Shown here one piece after another: positions 48,823 to 60,800 of a stretch of 64,000 nt of DNA. Made by a program: the position numbers and the translations under genes. Each line of letters starts with the position of its first letter. The stretch's first letter is position 1. The stretch spans positions 2,867,001-2,931,000 of the forward strand of contig NC_061795.1 of the NCBI RefSeq assembly GCF_021462225.1, given 5' to 3'. This DNA is from Girardinichthys multiradiatus (Eukaryota; Chordata; Actinopteri; Cyprinodontiformes; Goodeidae). Under the pieces are notes generated by a model that searched no databases, was not told the origin of the DNA, and saw only the letters and a list, made by a program, of their open reading frames with translations.

Positions 48823-51800
48823 ATATATGAGCCACTCCTTTTATATAAGATCAATCCTGGATGTAAAGAGTTTAACGATACAAAGATTCATGCAAACAAT
48901 GTAAAACTATTGCATTTGTTCTCTTTGTTTGTCAGAATAACCCAGCTGCCCTCCATGACTGACTATGTATCTCTTAAAACTTTGCATCTGAGATCCAACT
49001 GCCTGTCAGGTAAAATGTTTTTATGGGAAAAAAATTAAGTGTGTTGCTTATTTTTTATTTTGGTTATTGTCCTGATTCAATATATTTTTTAAGTTAAGCA
49101 TTACACTTAGATCCAACACTTAGATCCACTTGCTTTGGAAGGATCCTTCTCATTCCTTTGACCCTATTGACATGTGACCTTTGGGGTAGTTTCTCCTGTT
49201 TGGCACAGATCTGCTAGCATTGCAGTCGTTGGTGTTTTCATAATGTCTGCTTATTTTTGAGTTGACTTCTCTTGTGTTTGATCAAATTGATTGAATTTGG
49301 TAGCCCTCTCGTCTTAGCATCTTTTACATCATCTGTTTAAGTACAACTGTAGCAGTACGTTGTATTGGTTGTGTTGTGGTCCTCTGGTGTAGGTCTTCCA
49401 GCTTTGCACATCTAGAGAGACACTTTTGCCCATTCTTCTTTGCAAAATAGGTCAAGTTTGTTCACATTGGGTGGAAGCACCTTTGGACATCATTTATGAA
49501 GTCTTGCCACAAGATCCTCAATTAGACTCGGGTCTTGACTTTGACTGGACCATTTTAATGCATGAATCTGATCTAAACTATCAAATTGTGGCTCTGGTTG
49601 TATGTTTAAGGTTATTGTCCTGCTGGAAGGTGACCATCTTCCTGAGTCTCAGGTCTTTTGCATTTATCTTCCAGTATTGCCCCATATTTAACTCCATCTT
49701 TTTATGACCATAGGGTGTTAGGTTTTTGTTTTCCTGTTGTCCATTATGTTTTATATTCTTGACATATTAGTCATTCCTTTATTTTTAGTTAATTCTCATA
49801 CTTGTAGTATTTATTCTGTTACATCTCTGTTTCTTTTATCCCTTTGTGTCCCAGATGAGCTCTGTTCGTGTTTATTGGTCTCGCTTCCCATTCTCCTTGC
49901 TTGCCTTCTGCCCCAGCTGATCCACACATCCTCCTGATTCCTCACAACTGCATTCTGTCATTTCTCCACTAGTGCCTCAGTATTTAACCTCATCTATTGC
50001 AAAACTGTTCAGTCCCCTGAGTCACTACTTTGTGGAAACAGCTTTTGCTGCAATTACAGCTGCAGGTCGTTTAGAGTATGTCTCAACCAGCTTTGCACAT
50101 ACAGTGACTGACATTTTTGCCCATTCTTCTTTGCAAAAAAGCTCAAGCTCAGTCAGATTAGATGAAGAGGGTTTGTGAACAGCAGTTTTCAGATCTTGCC
50201 ACAGATTCTTGATTGGGTTTAGGTCTGGACTTTGACTGGGCCATTCTAACACATTAATATGTTTTATTTTAAACCATTCCATTGTAGCCCTGGTTTTATG
50301 TTTAGGCTCGTTGTCCTGCTGGAACCTGAACCTCCGCCCCAGTCTCATGTCTTTTGCAGACTCCAACAGGTTTTCTTCAAGATTGCCCTGTATTTGGCTC
50401 CATCCATCTTCCCACCAACTCTGACCACCTTCCCTGTCCCTGCTGAAGAGAAGCACCCCCAGAGCATGATGCTGTCACCACCATATTTGACCACTGTCAA
50501 ATATGGTGGTGACCGATGGTGTGTTCAGAGTGATGTGCAGTGTTAGTTCTCCGCCACACATAGCTTTTTGCATTTTGGCCAAAAAGTTCAATTTTGGTCT
50601 AGTCTGACCAAAGCACCTTCTTCCACATGTTTGCTGTGACCCCAACATGGCTTCTGGCAAACTGCAACAGGAGGTCTAATGACTTTCTTTTAACAATGGC
50701 TTTCTTCTTGCCACTCTTCCATAAAGACCACATTTGTGCGGTGCACAACTAATAGTTGTCCTGTGGACAGATTCCCCTACCTGAGCTGTGGATCTTCGCA
50801 GTTCATCCAGAGTCACCATGGGCCTCTTGGCTTCGTCTCTGATCAGTGGTCTCCTTGTTCGGCCTGTAAGTTTAGGTGAACCGCCTTGTCTTGCTAGGTT
50901 TACAGTTGTGCCATACTCTTTCCATTTCCAGCTGATTGAACAGTGCTCCGTGAGATGTTCAAAGCTTGGGAAGTCTTTTTATAAGCCTGCTTTAAACTTC
51001 TCCACAACTTTATCCCTGACCTGTCTCTTGTTTTCCTTATGATGCTGTTTGCTCCCCAATGTTCTCTTACCCAACCTCTGAGGCCATTACAGAGCAGCTG
51101 TATTTCTACTGAGATTAGATTACACACAGGTGGAGTCTATTTAGTCATTAGTAATCATCAGGAAACTTCTGAAAGCAATTGGTTGCACTGAGAGTAAAGG
51201 GGGCTTAATACTGCAGTTTTTTATTTATAAAAAAAAGGAATCATGTATACTTTTCTTTCCACTTCACAATTGTATGTGGGGTGGAAATTGCAGAATATCC
51301 AGATTTCCAATGCACCGCGCCATGTTTGGAGAAAACCAGACATCTACCCACTGTTAAGCATGGAGGTAGAGCGGTGACGATTTGGGCTTATTTCAAAGAA
51401 ACTGAAAAAGTCATACAGTAAATATTAAAACTGTATTTACAGTTTTAAATATGTACATTTGCAAGTTGAAGATAAACCACATGGAAACATCAGGGTCCTG
51501 GCATAACTATGGACACCTCTTCTTCATTGGTTGTTTCCTGGCACAGACCCAGAGTTAGGCTTCGTCTATAAATATGCGATCACTGTTTAAATAGACAGTA
51601 ACAGGATATGTATTCCAATGATGCGTGTATCTCCATACTGTGTATTTAATTATATGAAAAAACATTAAAAAGCATAAAAGGTAAAGCAGAAGCTTATCAA
51701 AATATAAATGCCTGTTTCATTCTCAGAGCTACAAAATGTGTGTGAGAATCTGGAGGGATGTCTGTTTCTTCAGGAAGTCCATCTGACTGAGAATCCTCTG

Positions 51801-54800
51801 CAGCAGGAGCGTGACTGGAGGTAAGCTGAAGTCTTAATGGAGGGAGACGGAGAGATATTGTTTTTTTATGCCTATATATGTCACATAATGTGTACTTGGC
51901 AACATTCAGCACACAGCAGGCACTGCTTTACTGCTAATTTTGCAGACTAAACAGCTGTTTACATGGTATGCTGTGTCACATTTATCTTTGCAGCAGCTGT
52001 TTTTACATTCAGATGAAACACCTGAAAAAAAATACAAATCCCAAATACTTTAAGAAAATGTTTCAGCTTCCTGTTCTTTGAAACGCCAGTTGTCTTAATA
52101 AAATTAACCTGTTGGCTGAAATAGTCTAAACATTGCAAGAGAACATAGGACTTCCTGTTCACTTGCCAATATTAACTCTTCCAGCTTACCCAATTAGATT
52201 AATGTGAGGATCTCCATTGTACATAGCCCCACACCAAGCGTGTATAATTCACAAAACATTGATACAAAAGACAGATCAATTATCTTTGATGGTTAATTTG
52301 TGTATTCAATTAAAACTACTAAATATTTTACAGATTCTGTGACAGTTGCAGACAGTGGATCTGAAAAAATATGCCTACTTGAGAACTTTAATCTCTCTTG
52401 CTTTCATCATGCCTCTTGAAGAGTGTTTTAATGAGTTATTCGGGTCAACAGTTATTCACAATGACACAGCAAAATGATAAGAATATTACCAATTATACTA
52501 ATCCCCCCAAAAAGTCAAAATAAAAATTAGTTTTCCTTTTAAGCTGACATTCAACAGCAGCTCACTGCTTATTTTGTAGTCATAAAATTAGCAACAACAT
52601 ACAGGGGTTGGACAATGAAACTGAAACACCTGGTTTTAGACCACAATAATTTATCAGTATGGTGTAGGGCCTCCTTTTGCGGCCAATACAGCGTCAATTC
52701 ATCTTGGGAATGACATATACAAGTCCTGCACAGTGGTCAGAGGGATTTTAAGCTATTCTTCTTGCAGGATAGTGGCCAGGTCACTACGTGATACTGGTGG
52801 AGGAAAACGTTTCCTGACTCGCTCCTCCAAAACACCCCAAAGTGGCTCAATAATATTTAGATCTGGTGACTGTGCAGGCCATGGGAGATGTTCAACATCA
52901 CTTTCATGTTCATCAAACCAATCTGTCACCAGTCTTGCTGTGTGTATTGGTGCATTGTCATCCTGATACACGGCACCGCCTTCAGGATACAATGTTTGAA
53001 CCATTGGATGCACTTGGTCCTCAAGAATGGTTCGGTAGTCCTTGGCAGTGACGCGCCCATCTAGCTCAAGTATTGGGCCAAGGGAATGCCATGATATGGC
53101 AGCCCAAACCATCACTGATCCACCCCCATGCTTCACTCTGGGCATGCAACAGTCTGGGTGGTACGCTTCTTTGGGGCTTCTCCACACCGTAACTCTCCCG
53201 GATGTGGGGAAAACAGTAAAGGTGGACTCATCAGAGAACAATACATGTTTCACATTGTCCACAGCCCAAGATTTGCGCTCCTTGCACCATTGAAACCGAC
53301 GTTTGGCATTGGCACGAGTGACCAAAGGTTTGGCTATAGCAGCCCGGCCGTGTATATTGACCCTGTGGAGCTCCTGATGGACAGTTCTGGTGGAAACAGG
53401 AGAGTTGAGGTGCACATTTAATTCTGCCATGATTTGGGCAGCCGTGGTTTTATGTTTTTTGGATACAATCTGGGTTAGCACCCGAACATCCCTTTCAGAC
53501 AGCTTCCTCTTGCGTCCACAGTTAATCCTGTTGGATGTGGTTCGTCCTTCTTGGTGGTATGCTGATATTACCCTGGATACCGTGGCTCTTGATACATCAC
53601 AAAGAGTTGCTGTCTTGGTCACAGATGCACCAGCAAGACGTGCACCAACAATTTGTCCTCTTTTGAACTCTGGTATGTCACCCATAATGTTGTGTGCATT
53701 TCAATATTTTGAGCAAAACTGTGCTCTTACCCTGCTAATTGAACCTTCACACTCTAGGATCTTCGTCTGACCTACTTTCACATCCCTCATACACACTGTC
53801 CTCTCCAGTGATGAACACAAGTGCATCTTGACCATTGTATTTTTTTTTTATTCATTCTATAAAAAAGTGAAATAACAATAAAATACAGGGTAATTGGAAA
53901 ATGACTAGGCTAAAGCTAAGTTAAAGTTTCATCATATATTTGAATAATTTCATATATTTTCTATGCTTACATTTCCTTAAATATGATTTCGAAAGAACAA
54001 CAGAAAATATGTTAATGTAAAATAACTGAATAAGCTAAATTGATTAAGCATTTGATTAACTTTGATCTTATTGAGACAAATAAGTCACATGAAATTTTTA
54101 TTTACAATTTGGAGTTTAGTGCCCAATGTGATATATATGAGCATAACAAGCTCATCTCAACTGGTTAATTAGCTAGTTTATTTGTTCTGGTAGCGCCTGC
54201 AGTGAGCTGTTTAACAAACATGCTACATGTAGCCTGCTAACTCTAGTTTAAAACCTTAAAGTGAGTGATCAGTGGGGCTCCTTTACTGTTTAATTGATGA
54301 CTCTGTGTTATTTTATCTTTTCAAAAGGCCAAAGTGTTCTTTCTTGTAATAGGGGAAACTTTTGCCACCTGACCAGCAGTGTGCCGGAGCAGATGGGGCA
54401 GGGGTAGCACTACTTGCTTTTAGAAAAAAACTTTCTCACTTACTTTTTTTGGAATTTCAACAAATAGGGCTCGAAACTATGGAAAGAGTACGATGGAAAG
54501 TTGTGCCGTTTTAAAACCTCAACATTTTAAACTCTGGCAATCCTTGATACCACAACCAGCCCATTCTTAATCATAACTGTGCAGTAGTCATTTATTAAGT
54601 ACTACTCTTTTTCAGGTATGGTGAAATGCAAAGTCTTGACAATTGACTTAGACTTTTTCAAGAGAGACTCAAGACTTGCCTCAGATTTGTGGGCTGCAAC
54701 TCGAGTCTTAAAACCAATCTTTATCTCATGTACAGACTCATTCAATAAATTAGAATATTGTTGAAAAGTTCATTTGTTTCCATAACTTAGTTCATTAAGT

Positions 54801-57800
54801 GAAACACATATATATTAGCTGCACATAAACTGATGTTTTCAAGCCTCTATTTCTGTTAATTTTAAGGATTTTCTGCTTACAGCCAATGAAAACATAGCAT
54901 TTAAGATTGGAATATTACATCAGACCAATAAAAACCAACTTTTTAAATACAGAAATATGGGCTTTTGAAAGTTATGTTTTATACGTGCCTAAAGGTTGTT
55001 ATTTTCAAAAATACTCTTAATCTGACAACAATCGTCATCGGAACACATATTCTAATTTATTGAATATGACTGTAGTCTGGATTAACATAAATTGATATGT
55101 AAGCCACAGGCTGCAGATGGCGTGCTGCATGCATGTTTTATTGTGACATGGTGTGCTTGATTTAGTAGCCAGTGATGTTTGCGGACTGCTGGCTTGTAAT
55201 GCTTTTTGACAATTTATTCATGTTAGCTGTAGCTTCATAATAATGAGTAGATAGATGCTTCTCATCTAAATGCTGCATTTCATGCCTTCCGATCATTTCA
55301 GAACAAAGTAAATTTCACATACCTCCATCTTGTTTTCTCGTTGCTTGGCCAGCTGCTTCATTACAAGGTCGTTCCCAGGCCAGCAGAGTGACATAGTCCC
55401 TCCAGCGTGTCCTGGGTCGTCCCCTGAGCCTCCTCCCGGTGGGACATGCCTGGAACACCTCCTGAGGAAGGCGTCCAGGAGGCATCCGGTATAGATGCCT
55501 AAGCCACCTCAACTGGCTCCTCTCGATATGGAAGAGCAGCGGCTCTACTCCGAGGCCCTCCCGGATGGCGGAGCTCCTCACCCTCCTCACCTCTCTAAGG
55601 GAGTGCCAGGCCACCCTACGGAGGAAGCTCATTTCAGCTGCTTGTATCCGGGATCTTGTTCTTTCGGTCATGACTCAAAGTTCATGGCCATAGGTGAGGG
55701 TAGGAACGTAGACCGACCGGTAAATCGTGAGCTTCGCTTTTCGGCTCAGCTCTCTCTTCCCCACAACGGACCGGCACAGTGACCCCATTACTGCGGCAGC
55801 CTCACCGATCCGTCTGTCGATTTCCCGCTCCATTCTTCCCTCACTCGTGAACAAGACCCCGAGATACCTAAACTCCTCCACTTGAGGCAGGAACTCCCTT
55901 CCAACCTGAAGAGGACAAGGCACCCTTTTCCGGTCGAGAACCATGGCCTCGGACTTGGAGGAGCTGATCTTCATCCCAGCCGCTTCACACTCGGCTGCGG
56001 ACCGCCCCAGTGCATGCTGTGGGTCTTGGCTATAGGGGGCCAGCAGGATGACGTCATCTGCAAAAAGAAGAGATGAAATCCACTGGTCCTCAAACCAGAC
56101 CCCCTCTGGCCCTTGGCTGCGCCTAGAAATCTTTTCCATAAGAGTTATGAACAGGACCGGCGACAAAGGGCAGCCCTGCCGGAGTCCAACATGCACCAGG
56201 AACAGGTCCGACTTAGTGCCGGCAATGCGAACCAAACTCCGGCTGAGGAGTGTGATCCCCCTGTAGTTGGAACACACCCTCCAGTCACCCTTCTTATGTA
56301 GGGGGACCACCACCCCAGTCGGCCAATCCAAAGGCACTGTCCCCATCCGCCACGCAATGTTGAAGATGCGTGTCAACCATGACAGCCCCACAACATCCAA
56401 ACACTCGAGGTACTCAGAGCGGATCTCATCCAACCCCGAAGCCCTGCCACCGCGGAGCTTTTTAACCACCTCGGTGACTTTAGCCCGGGTGATGAAAGAG
56501 TCCAACCCCGAGTCCCCAGCCTCTGTTTCCACCAGGGAATGCGTGATGGCAGGATCGAGGAAATCCTCGACATACTCCTTCCACCGCCAGTTGAGGTCAG
56601 CAGCTCCCCACCCCCACTGTAAACAGTGTTGGCGAAGCACTGCTTCCCCCTCCTGAGCCGCCGGACGGTTTGCCAGAATCGCTTCGGGGCCAATCGGTAG
56701 TCCTTCTCCATGGCCTCGCCGAACTCCTCCCAGGTCCGAGTTTTTGCCTCTGCCACCGCCCTGGCCGCGGCACGCTTGGCCCCACTGTACCTGTCAGCCG
56801 CCTCAGGAGTCCCACAAGCCAACCACAGCCGATAGGACTCCTTCTTCAGCTTGACAGTGTCCCTTACTGCCGGTGTCCACCATCGGGTTCGGGGATTGCT
56901 GCCGCGACAGGCACCGTAGACCTTACGGCCGCAACTAGGGGCGGCAGCATCGACAATAGATGCGGAGAAGATGGTCCACTCGGACTCTATGTCTCCAACA
57001 TCCCTCGGAATCTGGTCAAAGCTCTCCCGAAGGTGAGAGTTGAATACATCCCTGGCCAAGGGGTCCGCCAGACGTTCCCAGCAGACCCTCACTATGCACT
57101 TGGGCCTGCCAAGTCTGTCTGGCTTTCTCCTCCCCCAACGGATCCAACTCACCACCAGGTGGTGATCAGTGGACAGCTCAGCCCCTCTCTTCACCCGAGT
57201 GTCCAAAACATGCGGCCGAAGGTCTGATGATACAACAACAAAGTCGATCATTGACTTCCTGCCTAGGGTATCCTGGTGCCAAGTGCACTGATGGACACCC
57301 TTATGTTTGAACATGGTGTTCATTATGGACAATCCGTGACTAGCACAGTCCAATAACAAAACACCACTCGGATTCAGATCAGGGAGGCCATTCCTCCCAA
57401 TCACGCCTCTCCAGGTGTCACTGTCGTTCCCCACGTGGGCGTTGAAGTCCCCCAGCAGAATAATGGAGTCCCCGGGAGGGGCACTATCCAGCACCCCCGA
57501 CAGGGACGCCAAGAAGGCCGGGTACTCCGCACTATCACTCGGCCCGTAGGCTGAAATGATAGTCAGAGACCTCTCCCCAACCCGAAGGCGCAGGGATGCG
57601 ACCCTCTCATCCACTGGGGTAAACCCCAACACTAGAGCTGAGCTGGGGGGTGCCTCTCCCCGTGGGCCACTCCAGAGTAGAAGAGAGTCCAGCTCCTCTC
57701 GAGGAGATGGGTTCCAGAGCCCACGCTGTGCGTGGAGGCAAGCCCGACTATTTCTAGTTGATATCTCTCAACCTCCCGCACAAGCTCAGGCTCCTTCCCC

Positions 57801-60800
57801 CCCAGCGAGGTGACAGTCCACCTCCATAGAGCCAGCCTAAGCATCCGGGGATCAGGCCGCCGAGGTCTCCACCTTCGTCCGCCGCCCAATCCTCTTTGCA
57901 CCGGTCCCTCGCGGTTCCCCCTGCAGGCGGTGGGCCCACTGGGGGATGGTCTTGCGTCTCTTGTTCGGGCTTGGCCCGACCGGGTCCCGCGAGGAGCAAC
58001 CCAGCCACCAGGCGCTCTCCGAAGAGTCCCGACCCCAGGCCTGGCTCCAGGGTGGGACCCCGGCTCCGCCGTACCGGGCAACGTCACGTGCCTCGATTTT
58101 GTAGTCGTCATGAGGGGTTCTTGAACGGCTCTTTGTCTGACCCATCACCTAGAGACTGTTTGCCATGGGAGACCCTACCAGGGGCATTTAAGCCCCAGAC
58201 AACATAGCCTCTAGGATAATTCGAGCACTCAAACCCCTCCACCACGTGAAGGTGGCGGTTCAAGGTTGATGATGTGTATTTATATTACACATCATCAATA
58301 ATTTAAAGCACCTCATGATACCTTTTGCATGTTAAAATATAACATTCATGTGGTAAATTAGGCCTAAAGACAAACAGTATTCTGTAGGGTTTAAACACCT
58401 AGCCTACAGCAATGCAGTGTTATTGGCAGACTAAATGAGACAATGTCATGTCAGACCCTGTTGGCAGCTCAGAGTGCAGGAGATGTAGATGATGAAAACA
58501 GCGAATAAAAGTGGAGAAAGTCTTTACTGAATGAAGTACGACCTTGTGCCCATATGGGCTTGGGAAGGACCATTAAGGAATGAGAAAAAACTGCGTTGTT
58601 GCTTTCACAAACTTGAATTAATTTATTTTCAGAAGGCAACAGATTTTCAAGTCTGGAGTTAAATATAGTAAAACGTGAATGGTGAAATATATATATAGGG
58701 AAATATAGAGTCACTGGAAAAGGTGTGAAGCTTCTGAAATATGGGCACAGCATTGACAAATCACTAGTTTACATTTCTTTTAACTGAAGAGTTTCTAAGC
58801 AGGATGTTCATCACATCAAGAACTTATTAGATCAATTGTCTTACAAAAGTTTCTCACCAGTGTGAAACAGAGGTGTGCATTTCTGATCAAATTACACTCC
58901 CCCCCTCAGTGAGGTCATGCAACAACTAAAATGGTCCTATTTGGGTTTGGGGCTTCATGTGACGACAGTGGGCCAGATCACATGCCCACAGGGGTGAAAT
59001 CTAATCCCCGTTTTTGCCAAGAGAGACCTAGTGGACCTCATCTATACTGAAACTCCCTGACAGTACACAGATCTTGTCTTCTGTGGTCGCGCCTATCTGT
59101 CAGAGCCGTGGGAGGGTTGCAGAAACACTACATGTTAACTGTCTATGGTTGAGCTTAAAATGTCAAGATCGTAGAATATCTTCTGAAGTACACTACAGTT
59201 AGGCCCAAACTTATTTAACCCCTGGCAGATTTAGGTTTAAACTAGTCTTTTGCTTTTGCCAGCATATTTCTGCTGACTGGAATGGCCCAGCCAGAGTCCT
59301 GACTTGAACCTGACAAAGACTCAAAGACACAAAAACCTGGCAAGGGTTGGAGCTCATCACCAAAGATAAATTGTTATAATACCAGTGGAAACATGTGAAA
59401 CGCTGGTCAGCAGTTTCAAGAAAAGTTTGATTTCTGTAATCCCAATAAAGATTGTTTTTTATCAAATGTTGATAAGGATATAAAACATGTTCAACATGCT
59501 ATTTTTGATTTAAAAATGTAACTAAAAAGCCATTACAGATACTTATTTTACATTGCTTTAACTGTCTCATTTCCTATCAGAAACAAACTTCTTGGTTAAA
59601 TACAAACAATTTAAAATCTAAATCAACCAGGGAGTATGGTATAGAGCCTATATGCTCATACACACTTTGAAAATGCAATGGGGTAGTTAATATGTTACCT
59701 GCAGTCAGAAGCTCTTTCGGCATCTTGGTTTAGTAGAACCAGATTAGTGTCCAGATTAGTTGATCCTGGAGGCTGAAGCTAACTACTCTGAGAGGAACTA
59801 TGACTAAAGCGCATTTCTACCATTTTTAAACAGACCCAGTCCCAGAAATGTCATATTGTTTTATTTCAATGCTATTTTATAAACACTTACATGGCTGCCC
59901 GACATTATTTTAATAGGAAACAGAGGTAGTAGGCGATGCGCCACCACTAATCATCCTGTGTGAAACCCCTACTGAGAATAAAACATATTACGTATGTCAG
60001 AGTAAGAGTGAAATATAAGTAAGGCGGTGAAATAAATCAATAAAGTAGTGCTCCCTGAAACTGTTACAATGTTTTTAGGATTGGGACAGTTGAAATCATA
60101 AAGTAGACCATCTACATAACCATCTGAACATGTAGCTCAAGTTTTCTGTCCTCCTTTTGTTGAGAACCCAGGCAAGATTCAAAACCCTGTGGTGATTTAG
60201 AGAATCATTTTGGCAAAGGCTCCATTTGTTTTAGTGGCACCAAAGCATGCATTTTTTGGAGGTTTTATTGTTGCATTCCCTGGTGTCCTGTAGAGTTCCC
60301 GGCTCTGTATTTTCCCACTGATCACTGACCACATTTGGTCAGTTTTCAGTTGCTTCGAGCTCTGAGTCTGCTTTTGGGGTTGATTCTACACATTTCTTCT
60401 GCCTGCATATCTTCAGCCTCAGGCAACAGTTAGCTCTCCTAAAGACTCTCAGCTACTTATAGACCCCCTCTAGTTAAAGGCCTATGCCACCTAACACGTC
60501 ATTTAGATTGTTTTCTAAATTCAGCAAGAGAAATGCATTGAAATATAAGCTATCTTTGAGCAGTTCTTCATTGATTGGCTTGAAATAGCAAATAGAACAA
60601 AATCCAACAATATATATTTCACATTTATTGAATTGTTTGTTGATCAGTGAGGTCTGACCATTCCAACATAAAATGTTATGTCCTGATAAACGTGAGGTTG
60701 AAAGCAGCTCAAACAGAATCGAGAATATAGCTGACAATTTGATTTAGTTTTTCTCTTTCAGATCCAAATTGCAGAAGGCAGTGCCTGGCCTACAGGCCAT

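Larger units (their letters stand above)
49965..51290 (-). mobile_element. Tc1-like transposon, defective but nearly complete
   Basis: The - strand coding traces run from about 51127 to 50025. The right end (51170-51290) resembles a Tc1 terminus and the left end lies near 49965. The transposase is split among frames. It occupies lrriq1 intron 11. Confidence 0.75.
55317..58262 (-). mobile_element. Rex3 (RTE-clade) LINE, almost full length, dead
   Basis: About 2.9 kb on the - strand, much more GC- and CpG-rich than its surroundings. It has an untranslated or leader part (58262 to about 57700), an endonuclease, and a reverse transcriptase with C-terminal region ending near 55317. The stretches at 56159-56180 (CGGCGACAAAGGGCAGCCCTG) and 56307-56326 resemble the published Rex3 PCR primer sites as I remember them. 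Frameshifts and an internal deletion inactivate it. Confidence 0.9.

Noticed and set aside
53753..53815. A coding-like stretch right after the truncated family B element (acttcgtctgacc region), considered as an lrriq1 exon
   Set aside because: No acceptor-donor pair fits, and exon 12 joins exon 13 perfectly by phase.
57556..58207. Several + strand Pro/Arg-rich frames around 57.6-58.2 kb
   Set aside because: They are antisense or out-of-frame readings of the GC-rich Rex3 leader.
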